Positions 43,234 to 51,908 are shown, counted from the stretch's first letter. The stretch: DNA of 64,000 nt from Sphingomonas kyeonggiensis (GCF_014196745.1 NZ_JACIEH010000002.1:248383-312382), one strand, 5' to 3'. The notes: generated by a model from the sequence alone, not told the origin. Made by a program: numbers and translations.

Positions 43234-43602
43234 TCAGGCGCTGGGGAAGCCCTTGAGCGCGGTGGCGGCGGCTTCGCAGATCGCGGCATAGTTCCGCACC
43301 GCGGTGTCGAGCGTGGCCTGCGCCGCGGCGAGCGTTTCGCGTGCCCCGGCATCGCCCTCGAGCATCTGGGCCATCGCCACCCCGATCGCGGTGGTGGAGA
43401 CGGTGGAGATGTTGCGCAGCATGTCGGTGGCGTCCTGCACGGCGATCGCGGCGGAAGCGGCGACCGCCTGATAGGCGCGCCCGGCCCCGCCCGACAGCAG
43501 CACCTGCTGGCCGAGCGTGGCAAGCTGGGTCTGGCTTATCGCGTCAAGGATGGCGGGATCGACCCCGGGTGCCTGTGGCGCGGCTTCGGTTTCATCGGCC
43601 AT
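43234..43602 (-). CDS. Diverged Reb-like protein (122 residues)
   Basis: After an acidic Pro-rich start, the core ILDAISQTQLATLGQQVLLS followed by GGAGRAYQAVAASAAIAVQDATDM and LRNISTVSTTAIGVAMAQM shows the same spacing as RebB proteins: an initial helix ending in Q, a small-residue turn (GGAGRAYQ versus GDAPAIALG), a helix with QAVAASA, then an Ala-rich helix. A C-terminal helix (AGARETLAAAQATLDTAVRN) is extra. Membership in the RebB (PF11747) superfamily is by eye and should be tested. Follows the 98-residue gene by 3 bp. Confidence 0.65.
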   Translation of the reverse strand: MADETEAAPQAPGVDPAILDAISQTQLATLGQQVLLSGGAGRAYQAVAASAAIAVQDATDMLRNISTVSTTAIGVAMAQMLEGDAGARETLAAAQATLDTAVRNYAAICEAAATALKGFPSA

Positions 43603-43605
43603 GGC

Positions 43606-43902
43606 TCAGCCCTCCTTGCTGCCGCGCGGGGCGGCGGATGCTGCGGGAGGGGGCGGAGGCACGGGCACCGGTACGGCGACCCTGCGCGCGGCCAGGATGC
43701 GCGTGCAGGCCGCGGTGGCGGCCGCCGCACCCGATATCGCCGATTGCTGGTGGCGATGGACCGCGCCGTGGAGCAGCGTGCCCAGGGCATGGGCGGCGGC
43801 GAGATCGACCATCGCCTGCGCGCCGGCCGGCGCCTGGCCGACGACGAGCGTGCTGGTGGCGGCGATGGAATCGACCACCTGTGCATTCAACGTTGAGCTC
43901 AT
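43606..43902 (-). CDS. Diverged Reb-family protein (98 residues)
   Basis: Aligns to RebB along the whole core: TLNAQVVDSI for VNDQITDSV, VVGQAPAGAQ for VLGDAPAIAL, LAAAHALGTLLHGAV for QATAQALANAAHNAT, then HQQSAISGAAAATA for QQQNYVTAQAATTM. Ends with a Pro-rich tail (VPVPPPPPAASAAPRGSKEG). Lies 28 bp after the second canonical Reb gene. In known R-body loci several distinct Reb proteins assemble together. Confidence 0.75.
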   Translation of the reverse strand: MSSTLNAQVVDSIAATSTLVVGQAPAGAQAMVDLAAAHALGTLLHGAVHRHQQSAISGAAAATAACTRILAARRVAVPVPVPPPPPAASAAPRGSKEG

Positions 43903-43930
43903 GATCGTGCTCCTAGGCGCGGCGCCGGGC

Positions 43931-44200
43931 TCAGGAGGACGGGATGTCGTGCGTCACGACGCCCGTCGCCGCGGTGTCCAGCGAGTAGAGCGTGGCCACG
44001 CCCATCGTCGTTGCGGCCTGGGCCGTGACATAGTTCTGCTGCTGCGCGTTGGTGGCGTTGTGCGCGGCATTGGCCAGCGCCTGCGCTGTCGCCTGGTAGA
44101 GGTTGCCGAGCGCAATTGCCGGCGCGTCGCCGAGCACCTTTACGTTGGCCTGGGTGACGCTGTCGGTGATCTGATCGTTTACCGAGGTGGGGAATGCCAT
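43931..44200 (-). CDS. RebB-family R-body protein (canonical copy 2)
   Basis: 89 residues. The full RebB (PF11747) core: SVNDQITDSVTQANVKVLGD, then APAIALGNLYQATAQALANA, AHNATNAQQQNYVTAQAATT, and GVATLYSLDTAA. These proteins polymerise to the ribbon of refractile bodies first known from Caedibacter. About 80% identical by eye to copy 1 up to LYSLDT. A purine-rich AAAGGAACAGGAAA region precedes the ATG. Cytoplasmic structural protein. Confidence 0.93.
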   Translation of the reverse strand: MAFPTSVNDQITDSVTQANVKVLGDAPAIALGNLYQATAQALANAAHNATNAQQQNYVTAQAATTMGVATLYSLDTAATGVVTHDIPSS

Positions 44201-44220
44201 TTTCCTGTTCCTTTCTGCGT

Positions 44221-44499
44221 TCAGGCCGTGGGGCGAAGGCTGTGGAGGAGATCCGCCAGCGCGATGCCGTCGGTGTCCAGCGAGTAGAGCGTGGTCACGC
44301 CCTGGGTGGTAGCCGCCTGGGCGACGACCCAACTCTGCTGCTGAGCATTGGTCGCGTTGTGCGCTGCGTTGGACAGCGCCTGCGAAGTGGCGACGAACAG
44401 ATTGCCCATCGCGACGGCCGGGGCGTCGCCGAGCACCTTGGTATTCGCCTGGGTGACGCTGTCGGTGATCTGGCTGTTGATTGCCGTGGGAAATGCCAT
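44221..44499 (-). CDS. RebB-family R-body protein (canonical copy 1)
   Basis: 92 residues. Core motifs AINSQITDSVTQANTKVLGD, APAVAMGNLFVATSQALSNA, AHNATNAQQQSWVVAQAATT and GVTTLYSLDT, then a distinct tail DGIALADLLHSLRPTA. It is the tandem duplicate of the next gene (20 bp apart). AGGAAGGAAG precedes the ATG. The ATG at 44499 is firm, since the MAFPT start is shared with copy 2. Confidence 0.93.
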   Translation of the reverse strand: MAFPTAINSQITDSVTQANTKVLGDAPAVAMGNLFVATSQALSNAAHNATNAQQQSWVVAQAATTQGVTTLYSLDTDGIALADLLHSLRPTA

Positions 44500-44545
44500 G
44501 GGAGCTTCCTTCCTGGGCTGGTCTGGGGCGGGGTAGGCTTGGCGA

Positions 44546-44632
44546 TCAGGCGGGGCGGGCAGCCGGGGCAAGGCGCGCGTGCAGGCCGATGGAATCGACG
44601 ATCTGACTGTCGAACCGGTTCTTGTCGGCCAT
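44546..44632 (-). CDS. Reb-like micro-ORF (28 residues)
   Basis: Reads MADKNRFDSQIVDSIGLHAR then LAPAARPA and stops. The DSQIVDSI segment matches the N-terminal helix of the Reb proteins in the operon (NAQVVDSI in the 98-residue protein). It has the best ribosome site in the cluster, GGGGAGGAGCGCG. It is the first gene of the operon, 46 bp before RebB copy 1. Either a truncated Reb remnant, a leader peptide that couples translation, or a capping peptide for the ribbon; I cannot decide. Confidence 0.6.
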   Translation of the reverse strand: MADKNRFDSQIVDSIGLHARLAPAARPA

Positions 44633-44885
44633 CGCGCTCCTCCCCTTTTGCTGCAGATGACGGGCCCGTGGGTTCGCGCGAGCAGCAATGTCTGCAAGCT
44701 GTCAAAAGGGTTCGTGTCTTGTTCAAGGCACGAATCTTCATTCTTCAAGTTGCGGTGCCGAAACTATTCCGGGGAAGTGGATTTGCAAGCCGGATTATAT
44801 AATTGACGCGGCGTTCATGTATTTGCCGAGAATTACACCATTTCGGTTGTTTGTTTCACGGAATTGTCAATATCCAGCCTCGCCA
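44633..44885 (-). promoter_or_regulatory. AT-richer leader/promoter region of the R-body operon
   Basis: About 250 bp without a gene. The stretch near 44730-44875 is much richer in A and T than its neighbours. On the minus strand TTGACA occurs near 44704 and near 44868, and TATAAT near 44800, but none have canonical 17-bp spacing. Likely holds the promoter and regulatory sites of the reb operon. Confidence 0.45.
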
Positions 44886-44887
44886 AA

Positions 44888-44930
44888 GGAAAGGGCGCCC
44901 GAACCCTGGTTCGGACGCCCTTTTTCCTTG
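44888..44930. terminator. Bidirectional rho-independent terminator
   Basis: GGGCGCCCGAACC pairs with GGTTCGGACGCCC (one mismatch) and is followed by TTTTTCC on plus, TTTCCTTT on minus. It separates the M13 peptidase gene (ending 44943) from the R-body leader. Confidence 0.8.
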
Positions 44931-44942
44931 TGCCGTACAGGC

Positions 44943-46967
44943 TTACCAGACGTGCACGCGCTCCTCGGGCGGTAGGTACAGCTTGTCGCCGGGCTTGACC
45001 CCGAACGCCGCGTACCATTCGTCCATGTTCCGCACGATGCCGTTGACCCGGTACTCCTCGGGGCTGTGCGGGTTGGAGAGCAGCTGGCTGCGCAGTGCGC
45101 CTTCGCGGGCCTTGCCCTGCCAGCTCTGTGCATAGGCGAGGAAGAAGCGCTGGTCGCCGGTATAGCCGTCGATCACCGCCGGCTCGCCGTGGCGCGACAC
45201 ATAGCGGCGATAGGCGGCATAGGCCGCTTCGAGCCCACCCAGGTCGCCGAGATTCTCGCCGAGCGTGAGCTGGCCCTTGATATGGACGCCGGGGATCGGC
45301 TCGTACGCGTCGAACTGCTTGACCAGTGCCTGGGCGTGCGCGGTGTAGCGGTCGGCGGATTCCTTGGTCCACCAGTCGCGCAGCTTGCCGCTGGCATCAT
45401 ATTGGCGGCCTTCGTCGTCGAAGCCATGCCCCATCTCATGGCCGATCGTGGCACCCGTCTCGCCATAGTTCACCGCCGGATCGGCCGCCGGATCGAAGAA
45501 GGGCGGCTGGAGCTGCGCGGCGGGGAAGGTGACCTGGTTGAGGACCGGATCGTAATAGGCGTTCACCGTCTGCGGGGTCATGTACCAGAGCGCGCGATCG
45601 ACCGGCTTGCCGAGGCGCGAAAGCTCGAGCTGGTGCTGGAAGCTGTCCGAGGCGAGGTCGTTGGCGAGCGGATCGGTGCGGCTGACCTTCATGCTCGAAT
45701 AGTCGATGTATTTCACCGGGCCGCCCAGGCGCGGATCGAAGGCGGCGAGCTTGGCGAGCGCTTCCTTGCGGGTCGGCGCGTCCATCCACTTGGCGGCGTT
45801 GATCTTGTCGGCATAGGCGGCGCGCAGATCCTCGACCAGCTCATTGGCCTGGGTGGCGGCTTCCGTCGTCCAGTGGCGCTCGGCGTAGATCTTGCCGATC
45901 GCCTCGCCCAGGCTGCCATCAAGGAGCCGAACGCCGCGCTTCCAGCGCGGGGCCTGGGCCTTCACGTCCTGCAGCGTGCGGCTGTAGAAATCGAAGCGGG
46001 CGTCGTCGAACGCCTTGGGCAGATACTGGGCGTGATCGCTGATGAAGCGATAGGCGACCCAGTCCTTCCAGGTGGCGAGCGGCACATCGGCCATGCGCTT
46101 GCCGGCGGCGGTGACCGCGGTCGTCTCGCGCACCACCACGGTCGGCATGTTCGCCAGGCCCATATGGGCGAGCGTCGCGTCCCAATCGAATTCGGGGGCG
46201 AGCTTCGCCAGCTCGGCGCGGCTCATCGGATTGTAGGTCTTCTGCGGATCGCGGCGCGCTTCCGGCGTCCACTGATCCTGCGCCAGCCGCGTCTCGAGCG
46301 CGATGATCGCGTCGGCCTTGGCCTCGGCATTGGCGATGCCGGCGAGTTGCTGGACCTTCACGACATAGGCGCGATAGGCCTTGCGGATCGCGACGTACTT
46401 CTCGCCGTCGAGCAGGTAATAGTCGCGGGTCGGCAGTCCCAGGCGCGCCTGGCCGGCCATCACCGTATACTGGGTCGGGTTCTTCTCGTCGGCCGAGATG
46501 CCGATGCCGATCGGCGACGCATAGCCGGGCTCGGCCATCAGCAGGTTGAGCGCCTTGCGGTCCTTCACCGCGGCGATGCGCCCGAGATAGGGCTTGAGCG
46601 GCGCGGTGCCCCGCGCCTCGATCCCGGCCTCGTCCATCCAGGCGGCGTAGAAGTCGGCGACCTGACGCATCACCGGATCCGCCGGATGCGCGCCGGCGCC
46701 CTCGACCAGCGTGCGGACCTCGACCTCGGTCTCGTCGGGCAGGTCGTAATTATAGCCGGCGCGCGACTTGTCCGGGGCGATCGGCGCATCGCGCAGCCAG
46801 GTGCCCTCGGCGAAGCGGAAGAAGTCGTCGCCCGGCTTCACGCTCTTGTCCATCGTCGCATAGTCGACGCCCCAGGTTCCGTATTTGGGCTTGGCAGTCG
46901 TCTGGGCCAGGGCGGGGACGGACGTGCCGAGCAGGAGCGCGGCGGCGGCGAGACGCGTGAATCGCAT
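44943..46967 (-). CDS. M13-family zinc metallopeptidase (neprilysin/PepO-like)
   Basis: 674 residues with a signal peptide (RFTRLAAAALLLGTSVPALA). Zinc site GHEMGHGFDD (HExxH) and third ligand in GENLGDLGG; the substrate-binding NAYYDP block is also conserved. Would cleave small peptides in the periplasm. The ATG at 46967 follows GAGG; an upstream ATG 12 codons earlier would break the signal peptide. Length is normal for the family. Confidence 0.93.
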   Translation of the reverse strand: MRFTRLAAAALLLGTSVPALAQTTAKPKYGTWGVDYATMDKSVKPGDDFFRFAEGTWLRDAPIAPDKSRAGYNYDLPDETEVEVRTLVEGAGAHPADPVMRQVADFYAAWMDEAGIEARGTAPLKPYLGRIAAVKDRKALNLLMAEPGYASPIGIGISADEKNPTQYTVMAGQARLGLPTRDYYLLDGEKYVAIRKAYRAYVVKVQQLAGIANAEAKADAIIALETRLAQDQWTPEARRDPQKTYNPMSRAELAKLAPEFDWDATLAHMGLANMPTVVVRETTAVTAAGKRMADVPLATWKDWVAYRFISDHAQYLPKAFDDARFDFYSRTLQDVKAQAPRWKRGVRLLDGSLGEAIGKIYAERHWTTEAATQANELVEDLRAAYADKINAAKWMDAPTRKEALAKLAAFDPRLGGPVKYIDYSSMKVSRTDPLANDLASDSFQHQLELSRLGKPVDRALWYMTPQTVNAYYDPVLNQVTFPAAQLQPPFFDPAADPAVNYGETGATIGHEMGHGFDDEGRQYDASGKLRDWWTKESADRYTAHAQALVKQFDAYEPIPGVHIKGQLTLGENLGDLGGLEAAYAAYRRYVSRHGEPAVIDGYTGDQRFFLAYAQSWQGKAREGALRSQLLSNPHSPEEYRVNGIVRNMDEWYAAFGVKPGDKLYLPPEERVHVW

Positions 46968-47030
46968 GTGGGGAAACCTCCGGGTGATGCATCGGGCTAT
47001 CACACCGCCGCCGCGCTCCGCAATCGGACT

Positions 47031-47738
47031 TCAGGTCGCGACCATGACGAATTCCGCAGAGGCTGCGCGGCGCCGCTCGGCGCTGAGCAGGTCCTCGGCC
47101 CAGAGCTCCACCCGCACGCGCTGCGAGCGATTGCCGCGCATCGTCACCCGCGCCGCCAGCTCGATCATCTCGCCCTCGCGGATCGGCGTGGTGAAGTCGA
47201 TCCGTTCGGAGGCGGCCATCACCATGACCTTCCTGGTATCCCGGGTGGAGGCGATGAAGGCGGCCTTGCCGAGCATGCGCAGCGCGTCGCCGCCGAACAG
47301 CGTGCCGTAATGGTTGGTCTGGGGCGGGAACACCATGTCGGCCATCACCAGCATGCCCTCCGGGTCCGCCTGCGCCGGGGCGAGGGCGGGCAGTGGCCCA
47401 CCCTCGCGCGCGACCAGCGTGAAGCGGCCGCGCGTGCATAGCCGCCGCTCCCCGCTGAGCAGCGCCTCGGCGACCAGCTCGACCTCGACATCGAGCGAGC
47501 GGGTGCCGACGCGGACGACGCGGCCCGTCGCCTCGATCAGCTCGCCCTTCAGCGCCGGGGCGGCGAAGTCGATCCGATCGGAGGCGGCGGTGACGAAGGG
47601 TGCCCGGCCATGGCGCGAGGCGGCGAGGAACGCCACCTTGTCCATGTGCGCGAGCGCCACCCCGCCGAACAGCGTGCCGTGGTGGTTGGTGTCGCCCGGG
47701 AACACCATGTCGATGAGGCGGACGACACCGGGCATCAT
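47031..47738 (-). CDS. Acyl-CoA thioesterase with two hotdog domains
   Basis: 235 residues made of two similar hotdog units: LIDMVFPGDTNHHGTLFGGV at residue 8 and MADMVFPPQTNHYGTLFGGD at about 131, each with the NHxGTLFGG motif of the YciA/BFIT group. One chain therefore holds two halves normally found as a dimer. Cleaves acyl-CoA to free acid. Its start ATGATG overlaps the metE stop. Confidence 0.9.
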   Translation of the reverse strand: MMPGVVRLIDMVFPGDTNHHGTLFGGVALAHMDKVAFLAASRHGRAPFVTAASDRIDFAAPALKGELIEATGRVVRVGTRSLDVEVELVAEALLSGERRLCTRGRFTLVAREGGPLPALAPAQADPEGMLVMADMVFPPQTNHYGTLFGGDALRMLGKAAFIASTRDTRKVMVMAASERIDFTTPIREGEMIELAARVTMRGNRSQRVRVELWAEDLLSAERRRAASAEFVMVAT

Positions 47739-50044
47739 GCGGGCTCCGCCACGCGGACGCGAAGCTCGCGTGCCGCCGCGACCATCGCGTCGATCGCCGG
47801 CTTCACCTCTTCCCACTTCCGCGTCTTGAGCCCGCAATCGGGGTTCACCCACAGCTGCTCTGGCGCGAGATGCGCCTGGGCGAGCCGCATCAGCTCCACC
47901 ATCTCCTCGACCGAGGGAACGCGCGGGGCGTGGATGTCGTAGACGCCGGGCCCGATCGCGCTGGGATAGCGATAGGCGGCGAAGCCCTGGAGCAGCTCCA
48001 TCTGCGAGCGCGCGGTCTCGATCGAGATCACATCGGTGTCCATCGCGCCGATCGCCGGCAGGATGTCGTTGAACTCCGAATAGCACATGTGCGTGTGGAT
48101 CTGCGTCGCATCGGCCACGCCGGCGGCGGTGAGGCGGAAGGCGTCGACCGCCCAGTCGAGATAGGCTGCCCAGTCGCGCTTGCGCAGCGGCATGCCCTCG
48201 CGCAGCGCCGCCTCGTCGATCTGGATCGCCTTGCAGCCCGCTGCTTCGAGATCGAGCACCTCGTCGCGGATCGCGAGCGCGATCTGCCGGCACGAGGCCG
48301 AGCGCGGCTGGTCGTCGCGCACGAAGCTCCAGTTGAGGATCGTCACCGGGCCGGTGAGCATGCCCTTGACCGGCTTGTCCGTCAGCGACTGGGCGTAGCG
48401 CCACCACTCGACCGTCATCGGCTTCGGGCGCGAGACGTCGCCGAACAGGATCGGCGGGCGGACGCAGCGCGAGCCATAGGACTGGACCCAGCCGTTCACC
48501 GTGAAGGCGAAGCCGGCGAGCTGCTCGCCGAAATACTGGACCATGTCGTTCCGCTCGAACTCGCCGTGGACGAGCATGTCGAGCCCGGCTTCCTCCTGCC
48601 AGCGGATCGTGCGTTCAGTCTCCTCGCGCAGGAACTGCTCGTACGCTGCGCCATCGAGGTTGCCGCGATTGTGCTCGGCGCGCGCGTGGCGGACCTCGGC
48701 GGTCTGCGGGAAGGAGCCGATCGTGGTGGTGGGGAAGGGCGGCAGGTCGAGGACCTCGGCCTGCACCTTTGCGCGCTCGGCATAGGGCGAGGTGCGATCG
48801 CGCATCGCCGGGGTGACCGCGGCGATGCGTGCCGCAACCTCCGGGTTGTGGATGCGCGGCGAGACCTTGCGCGCCGCGGCTGCCTGGCCGGACACGGCGA
48901 GCTGCGTCGCCACAAGCTCGCGGCCGCCGTTGAGCGCGTCCTTCAGCACCGACAGCTCGTCGATCTTCTGCACCGCAAAGGCGAGCCACTGGGTGATCTC
49001 GGCGTCGAGCTTGGTCTCCAGCGCGAGGTCCACGGGCACGTGGAGCAGCGAGCAGGAGGGAGCGAGGATCAGGTCGCGGGTGGCGGCGATCGGCTCGAGC
49101 CGGTCGAGCAGCTTTTCCAGGTCCGCCCGCCAGATGTTGCGGCCGTCGATCACGCCGAGCGAGAGCAGCAGGCCCTTGGGTGCGGCGACCAGCACCTTGT
49201 CGAGCTGGTCCGGGGCGCGGACGAGATCGACGTGCAGCCCGGCGACCGGCAGGTTCATCGCCAGCGTGAGATTGTCCTCGAGCCCGCCGAAATAGGTGGC
49301 GAGCATGATCTTGAGGCCGAGGCGCGGCAGCTTGGCATAGGCGCGGGTGATCGCGCTGCGCTGGCGGTCGGTCAGGTCGGTCGCGAGGATCGGCTCGTCG
49401 ATCTGCACCCATTCCGCCCCGGCATGCTGGAGCTGGGTGAGCACCGCCGAATAGAGGCCGAGCACTTCGTCGAGGAAGTCGAAGGGATCGACGTCGCGGC
49501 CCTTGGCCAGGCTCAGCCAGGTGACCGGGCCGAGCAGCACCGGGCGCGTCTCATAGCCGAGCGCCCTGGCCTCGCGATATTCGTCGACGATCTTCGAGGA
49601 GGACAAAGCGAGCTTCTGCCCGGCGACCAGCTCGGGGACCATATAGTGGTAGTTGGTGTCGAACCACTTGGTCATTTCCTGCGCGGTGTGGCCATGGCCG
49701 TGCGCGCAGGCCGGGCCTTCGCCCGTGGTGCCGCGCGCCATCGCGAAATAGGTGCCGAGATCGGCGGTGCCGGCGGCGACGCCGTAGCGCTCCGGGATCG
49801 CTCCGAGCATCAGGCTGGTGTCGAGCACATGGTCGTAGAAGGAGAAATCGCCCGAGGGCAGCCAGTCGGTCCCGAGCGCGGCCTGGCGGGCCCAGGCGGC
49901 GGCGCGCAGGCCGGCGGCGGAATCGAGCAGCTCGGCTTCGGTGGATTTCCCGCTCCAGAACTTCTCGAGCGCGAACTTGAGCTCGCGCCGCGGGCCGATC
50001 CGCGGGAAGCCGAGCGTGGCAACAGTGACGGTCATGGTCTTCAT
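47735..50044 (-). CDS. metE: Cobalamin-independent methionine synthase
   Basis: 769 residues; transfers a methyl group from 5-methyl-THF (polyglutamate) to homocysteine. Begins VATLGFPRIGPRRELKFALE, the family start. Zinc ligands lie in HMCYSEF and NPDCGLKTRK. A cobalamin riboswitch and a palindrome lie upstream, so expression should fall when B12 is present and a B12-dependent MetH is used. Start at 50044 or at a second ATG nine bases later; neither has a strong ribosome site. Coupled by overlap to the thioesterase downstream. Confidence 0.95.
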   Translation of the reverse strand: MKTMTVTVATLGFPRIGPRRELKFALEKFWSGKSTEAELLDSAAGLRAAAWARQAALGTDWLPSGDFSFYDHVLDTSLMLGAIPERYGVAAGTADLGTYFAMARGTTGEGPACAHGHGHTAQEMTKWFDTNYHYMVPELVAGQKLALSSSKIVDEYREARALGYETRPVLLGPVTWLSLAKGRDVDPFDFLDEVLGLYSAVLTQLQHAGAEWVQIDEPILATDLTDRQRSAITRAYAKLPRLGLKIMLATYFGGLEDNLTLAMNLPVAGLHVDLVRAPDQLDKVLVAAPKGLLLSLGVIDGRNIWRADLEKLLDRLEPIAATRDLILAPSCSLLHVPVDLALETKLDAEITQWLAFAVQKIDELSVLKDALNGGRELVATQLAVSGQAAAARKVSPRIHNPEVAARIAAVTPAMRDRTSPYAERAKVQAEVLDLPPFPTTTIGSFPQTAEVRHARAEHNRGNLDGAAYEQFLREETERTIRWQEEAGLDMLVHGEFERNDMVQYFGEQLAGFAFTVNGWVQSYGSRCVRPPILFGDVSRPKPMTVEWWRYAQSLTDKPVKGMLTGPVTILNWSFVRDDQPRSASCRQIALAIRDEVLDLEAAGCKAIQIDEAALREGMPLRKRDWAAYLDWAVDAFRLTAAGVADATQIHTHMCYSEFNDILPAIGAMDTDVISIETARSQMELLQGFAAYRYPSAIGPGVYDIHAPRVPSVEEMVELMRLAQAHLAPEQLWVNPDCGLKTRKWEEVKPAIDAMVAAARELRVRVAEPA

Positions 50045-50157
50045 ACCCCGATGAAGGGCGAAGCGACCGGCATGACGCACAGGCATGCGAGGACGGTTGC
50101 CCGGCCGCGGCATGCGAGCGGCCAGACCGGGCACCCCGCCGGTGGACGTTATCGCGT

Positions 50158-50346
50158 CGAGGCAGGTCTCCTGGCTCGCGGGTCAGCGCGGACGATCCGT
50201 CTTCCCAAGGGGCAAGCCCCCCAGTGACATGGTGGATCGCCGCTCGCCGCTTACAGTTGCGGGGGCAGCGCCGGAATTCAGCCCTGGGGCTGGCACCGGC
50301 TTCCCGTCTTAGCTCCCGCGCGGCCAGGCCGGCGGGAGAACCTCAA
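50158..50346 (-). promoter_or_regulatory. Cobalamin (B12) riboswitch upstream of metE
   Basis: On the minus strand: GGGAAGCCGGTGCCA at the left arm, GAATTCCGGCGCTGCCCCC, GCAACTGTAAGCGG (the conserved core), GTCACTGGG (B12-box region), and GAGCCAGGAGACCTGCC at the right end. Order and spacing fit the AdoCbl aptamer class. The 110 bases between it and metE contain GCCCGG...CCGGGC, a plausible part of the expression platform. Confidence 0.9.
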
Positions 50347-50386
50347 CCCGCCGATATTCCCATTCCCGGCGTGGCCCGTCAAGGGT

Positions 50387-50408
50387 GATATAAAGATATG
50401 TTTATATC
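50387..50408. promoter_or_regulatory. Palindromic operator upstream of the metE riboswitch
   Basis: GATATAAA-GATATG-TTTATATC, an 8-6-8 perfect inverted repeat in an AT-rich island between glnA and the riboswitch, with a further GATATC to its right. Candidate site for a methionine-cycle regulator (SahR/SamR-like ArsR family); the assignment is inference. Confidence 0.6.
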
Positions 50409-50438
50409 GTGATATCATCATCTCCGGCGCGCAAAAGG

Positions 50439-50474
50439 AAAGGGGCGCCCGGATCGCTCCGGACGCCCCTTTCG
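50439..50474. terminator. glnA terminator
   Basis: AGGGGCG and CGCCCCT with inner CCGGA/TCCGG, flanked by A- and T-rich ends. Same design as the hairpin at 44888. Confidence 0.75.
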
Positions 50475-50495
50475 CTTGCCCGAAGGCCGGTGTGC

Positions 50496-51908
50496 TTAGG
50501 CGCTGTAGTACATGTCGTACTCGACCGGCGACGGAGTCATCTCCCAGCGGGCGACTTCGCCGCGCTTGATGTCGATGTACGCCGCGATCTGGTCCTTGGT
50601 GAACACGTCGCCCTTGAGCAGGAAGTCCTGATCGGCTTCCAGGCTGTCCAGCGCCTCGCGGAGCGAACCGCAGACGGTCGGGACCTGCTCGAGCTCTGCC
50701 GGCGGCAGGTCGTACAGGTTCTTGTCCATCGGGTCGCCCGGGTGGATCTTGTTCTGGATGCCGTCCAGGCCGGCCATCAGCAGCGCTGCGTAGCAGAGAT
50801 ACGGATTGGCCAGCGCGTCCGGGAAGCGGAACTCGACGCGCTTCGCCTTGGTGCCCGCACCATAGGGGATGCGGCACGAAGCCGAGCGGTTGCGCGACGA
50901 ATAGGCGAGCAGCACGGGGGCTTCATAGCCCGGGACCAGGCGCTTGTAGCTGTTGGTCGACGGGTTGGTGAAGGCGTTGAGCGCCTTGGCGTGCTTGATC
51001 ACGCCGCCGATGAAATAGAGGCACGCGTCCGACAGGCCGGCATAGCCATTGCCGGCGAAGGTGTTGGCGCCCTTTTCCCAGATCGAGATATGGGTGTGCA
51101 TGCCCGAGCCGTTATCTTCCTTGATCGGCTTCGGCATGAAGGTCGCGGTCTTGCCATAGGCGTTGGCGACCTGGTGCACGACATACTTGTAGATCTGCAT
51201 GCGGTCGGCGGTCTGGACCAGCGTGCCATAGGTCAGGCCCAGCTCGTGCTGCGCGGCGGCGACTTCGTGGTGATGCTTGTCGCAGGGCAGGCCCATCTCG
51301 ATCATCGTGGCGACCATCTCGCCGCGGATGTCGACGGCCGAGTCGACCGGCGCGACGGGGAAGTAGCCGCCCTTGGCGCGCGGACGGTGGCCGAGATTGC
51401 CGGCCTCATATTCCTTGCCCGAATTGCCCGGCAGCTCGATGTCGTCGATCGCGTAGTAGCTGGTCGAGTAGCTGTTCTCGAAGCGGACGTCGTCGAACAT
51501 GAAGAACTCGGCCTCGGGGCCGACATAGACGGTGTCGCCGATGCCGAGCGACTGGAGGTACGCCTCCGAACGCTTCGCGGTCGAGCGCGGGTCGCGGGCA
51601 TAGAGCTCGCCGGTCGAGGGCTCGACGATGTCGCAGACCAGGATCAGCATCGGGGTGGCCGAGAACGGATCGATCCAGACGGCGTCCAGATCCGGCTTCA
51701 GGATCATGTCGGACTCGTTGATCGCCTTCCAGCCCTCGATCGACGAGCCATCGAACATCAGGCCGTCGGTCAGCTCGTCCTCGCCGATCACGCCGGCGAC
51801 CATGGTGAGGTGCTGCCACTTGCCCTTGGGGTCGGTGAAACGCAGATCGATCCACTCGATCTCGTTCTCCTTGACCATCTTCAGGACGTCATTGGCCGAA
51901 TTCGCCAT
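50496..51908 (-). CDS. glnA: Glutamine synthetase, type I
   Basis: 470 residues; ATP-dependent ligation of ammonia to glutamate in the cytoplasm. Family blocks include the opening [33 protein letters not shown], the ATP-site [12 protein letters not shown] and the adenylylation site Tyr in NLYDLPPAE, so activity is probably controlled by GlnE. It follows glnB by 92 bp on the same strand, a standard glnBA unit under nitrogen control. Length normal. Confidence 0.97.
   Translation of the reverse strand: MANSANDVLKMVKENEIEWIDLRFTDPKGKWQHLTMVAGVIGEDELTDGLMFDGSSIEGWKAINESDMILKPDLDAVWIDPFSATPMLILVCDIVEPSTGELYARDPRSTAKRSEAYLQSLGIGDTVYVGPEAEFFMFDDVRFENSYSTSYYAIDDIELPGNSGKEYEAGNLGHRPRAKGGYFPVAPVDSAVDIRGEMVATMIEMGLPCDKHHHEVAAAQHELGLTYGTLVQTADRMQIYKYVVHQVANAYGKTATFMPKPIKEDNGSGMHTHISIWEKGANTFAGNGYAGLSDACLYFIGGVIKHAKALNAFTNPSTNSYKRLVPGYEAPVLLAYSSRNRSASCRIPYGAGTKAKRVEFRFPDALANPYLCYAALLMAGLDGIQNKIHPGDPMDKNLYDLPPAELEQVPTVCGSLREALDSLEADQDFLLKGDVFTKDQIAAYIDIKRGEVARWEMTPSPVEYDMYYSA

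Noticed and set aside
45066..47441. 791-codon plus ORF
   Set aside because: Antisense to the M13 peptidase and thioesterase genes; no signal peptide or motif.
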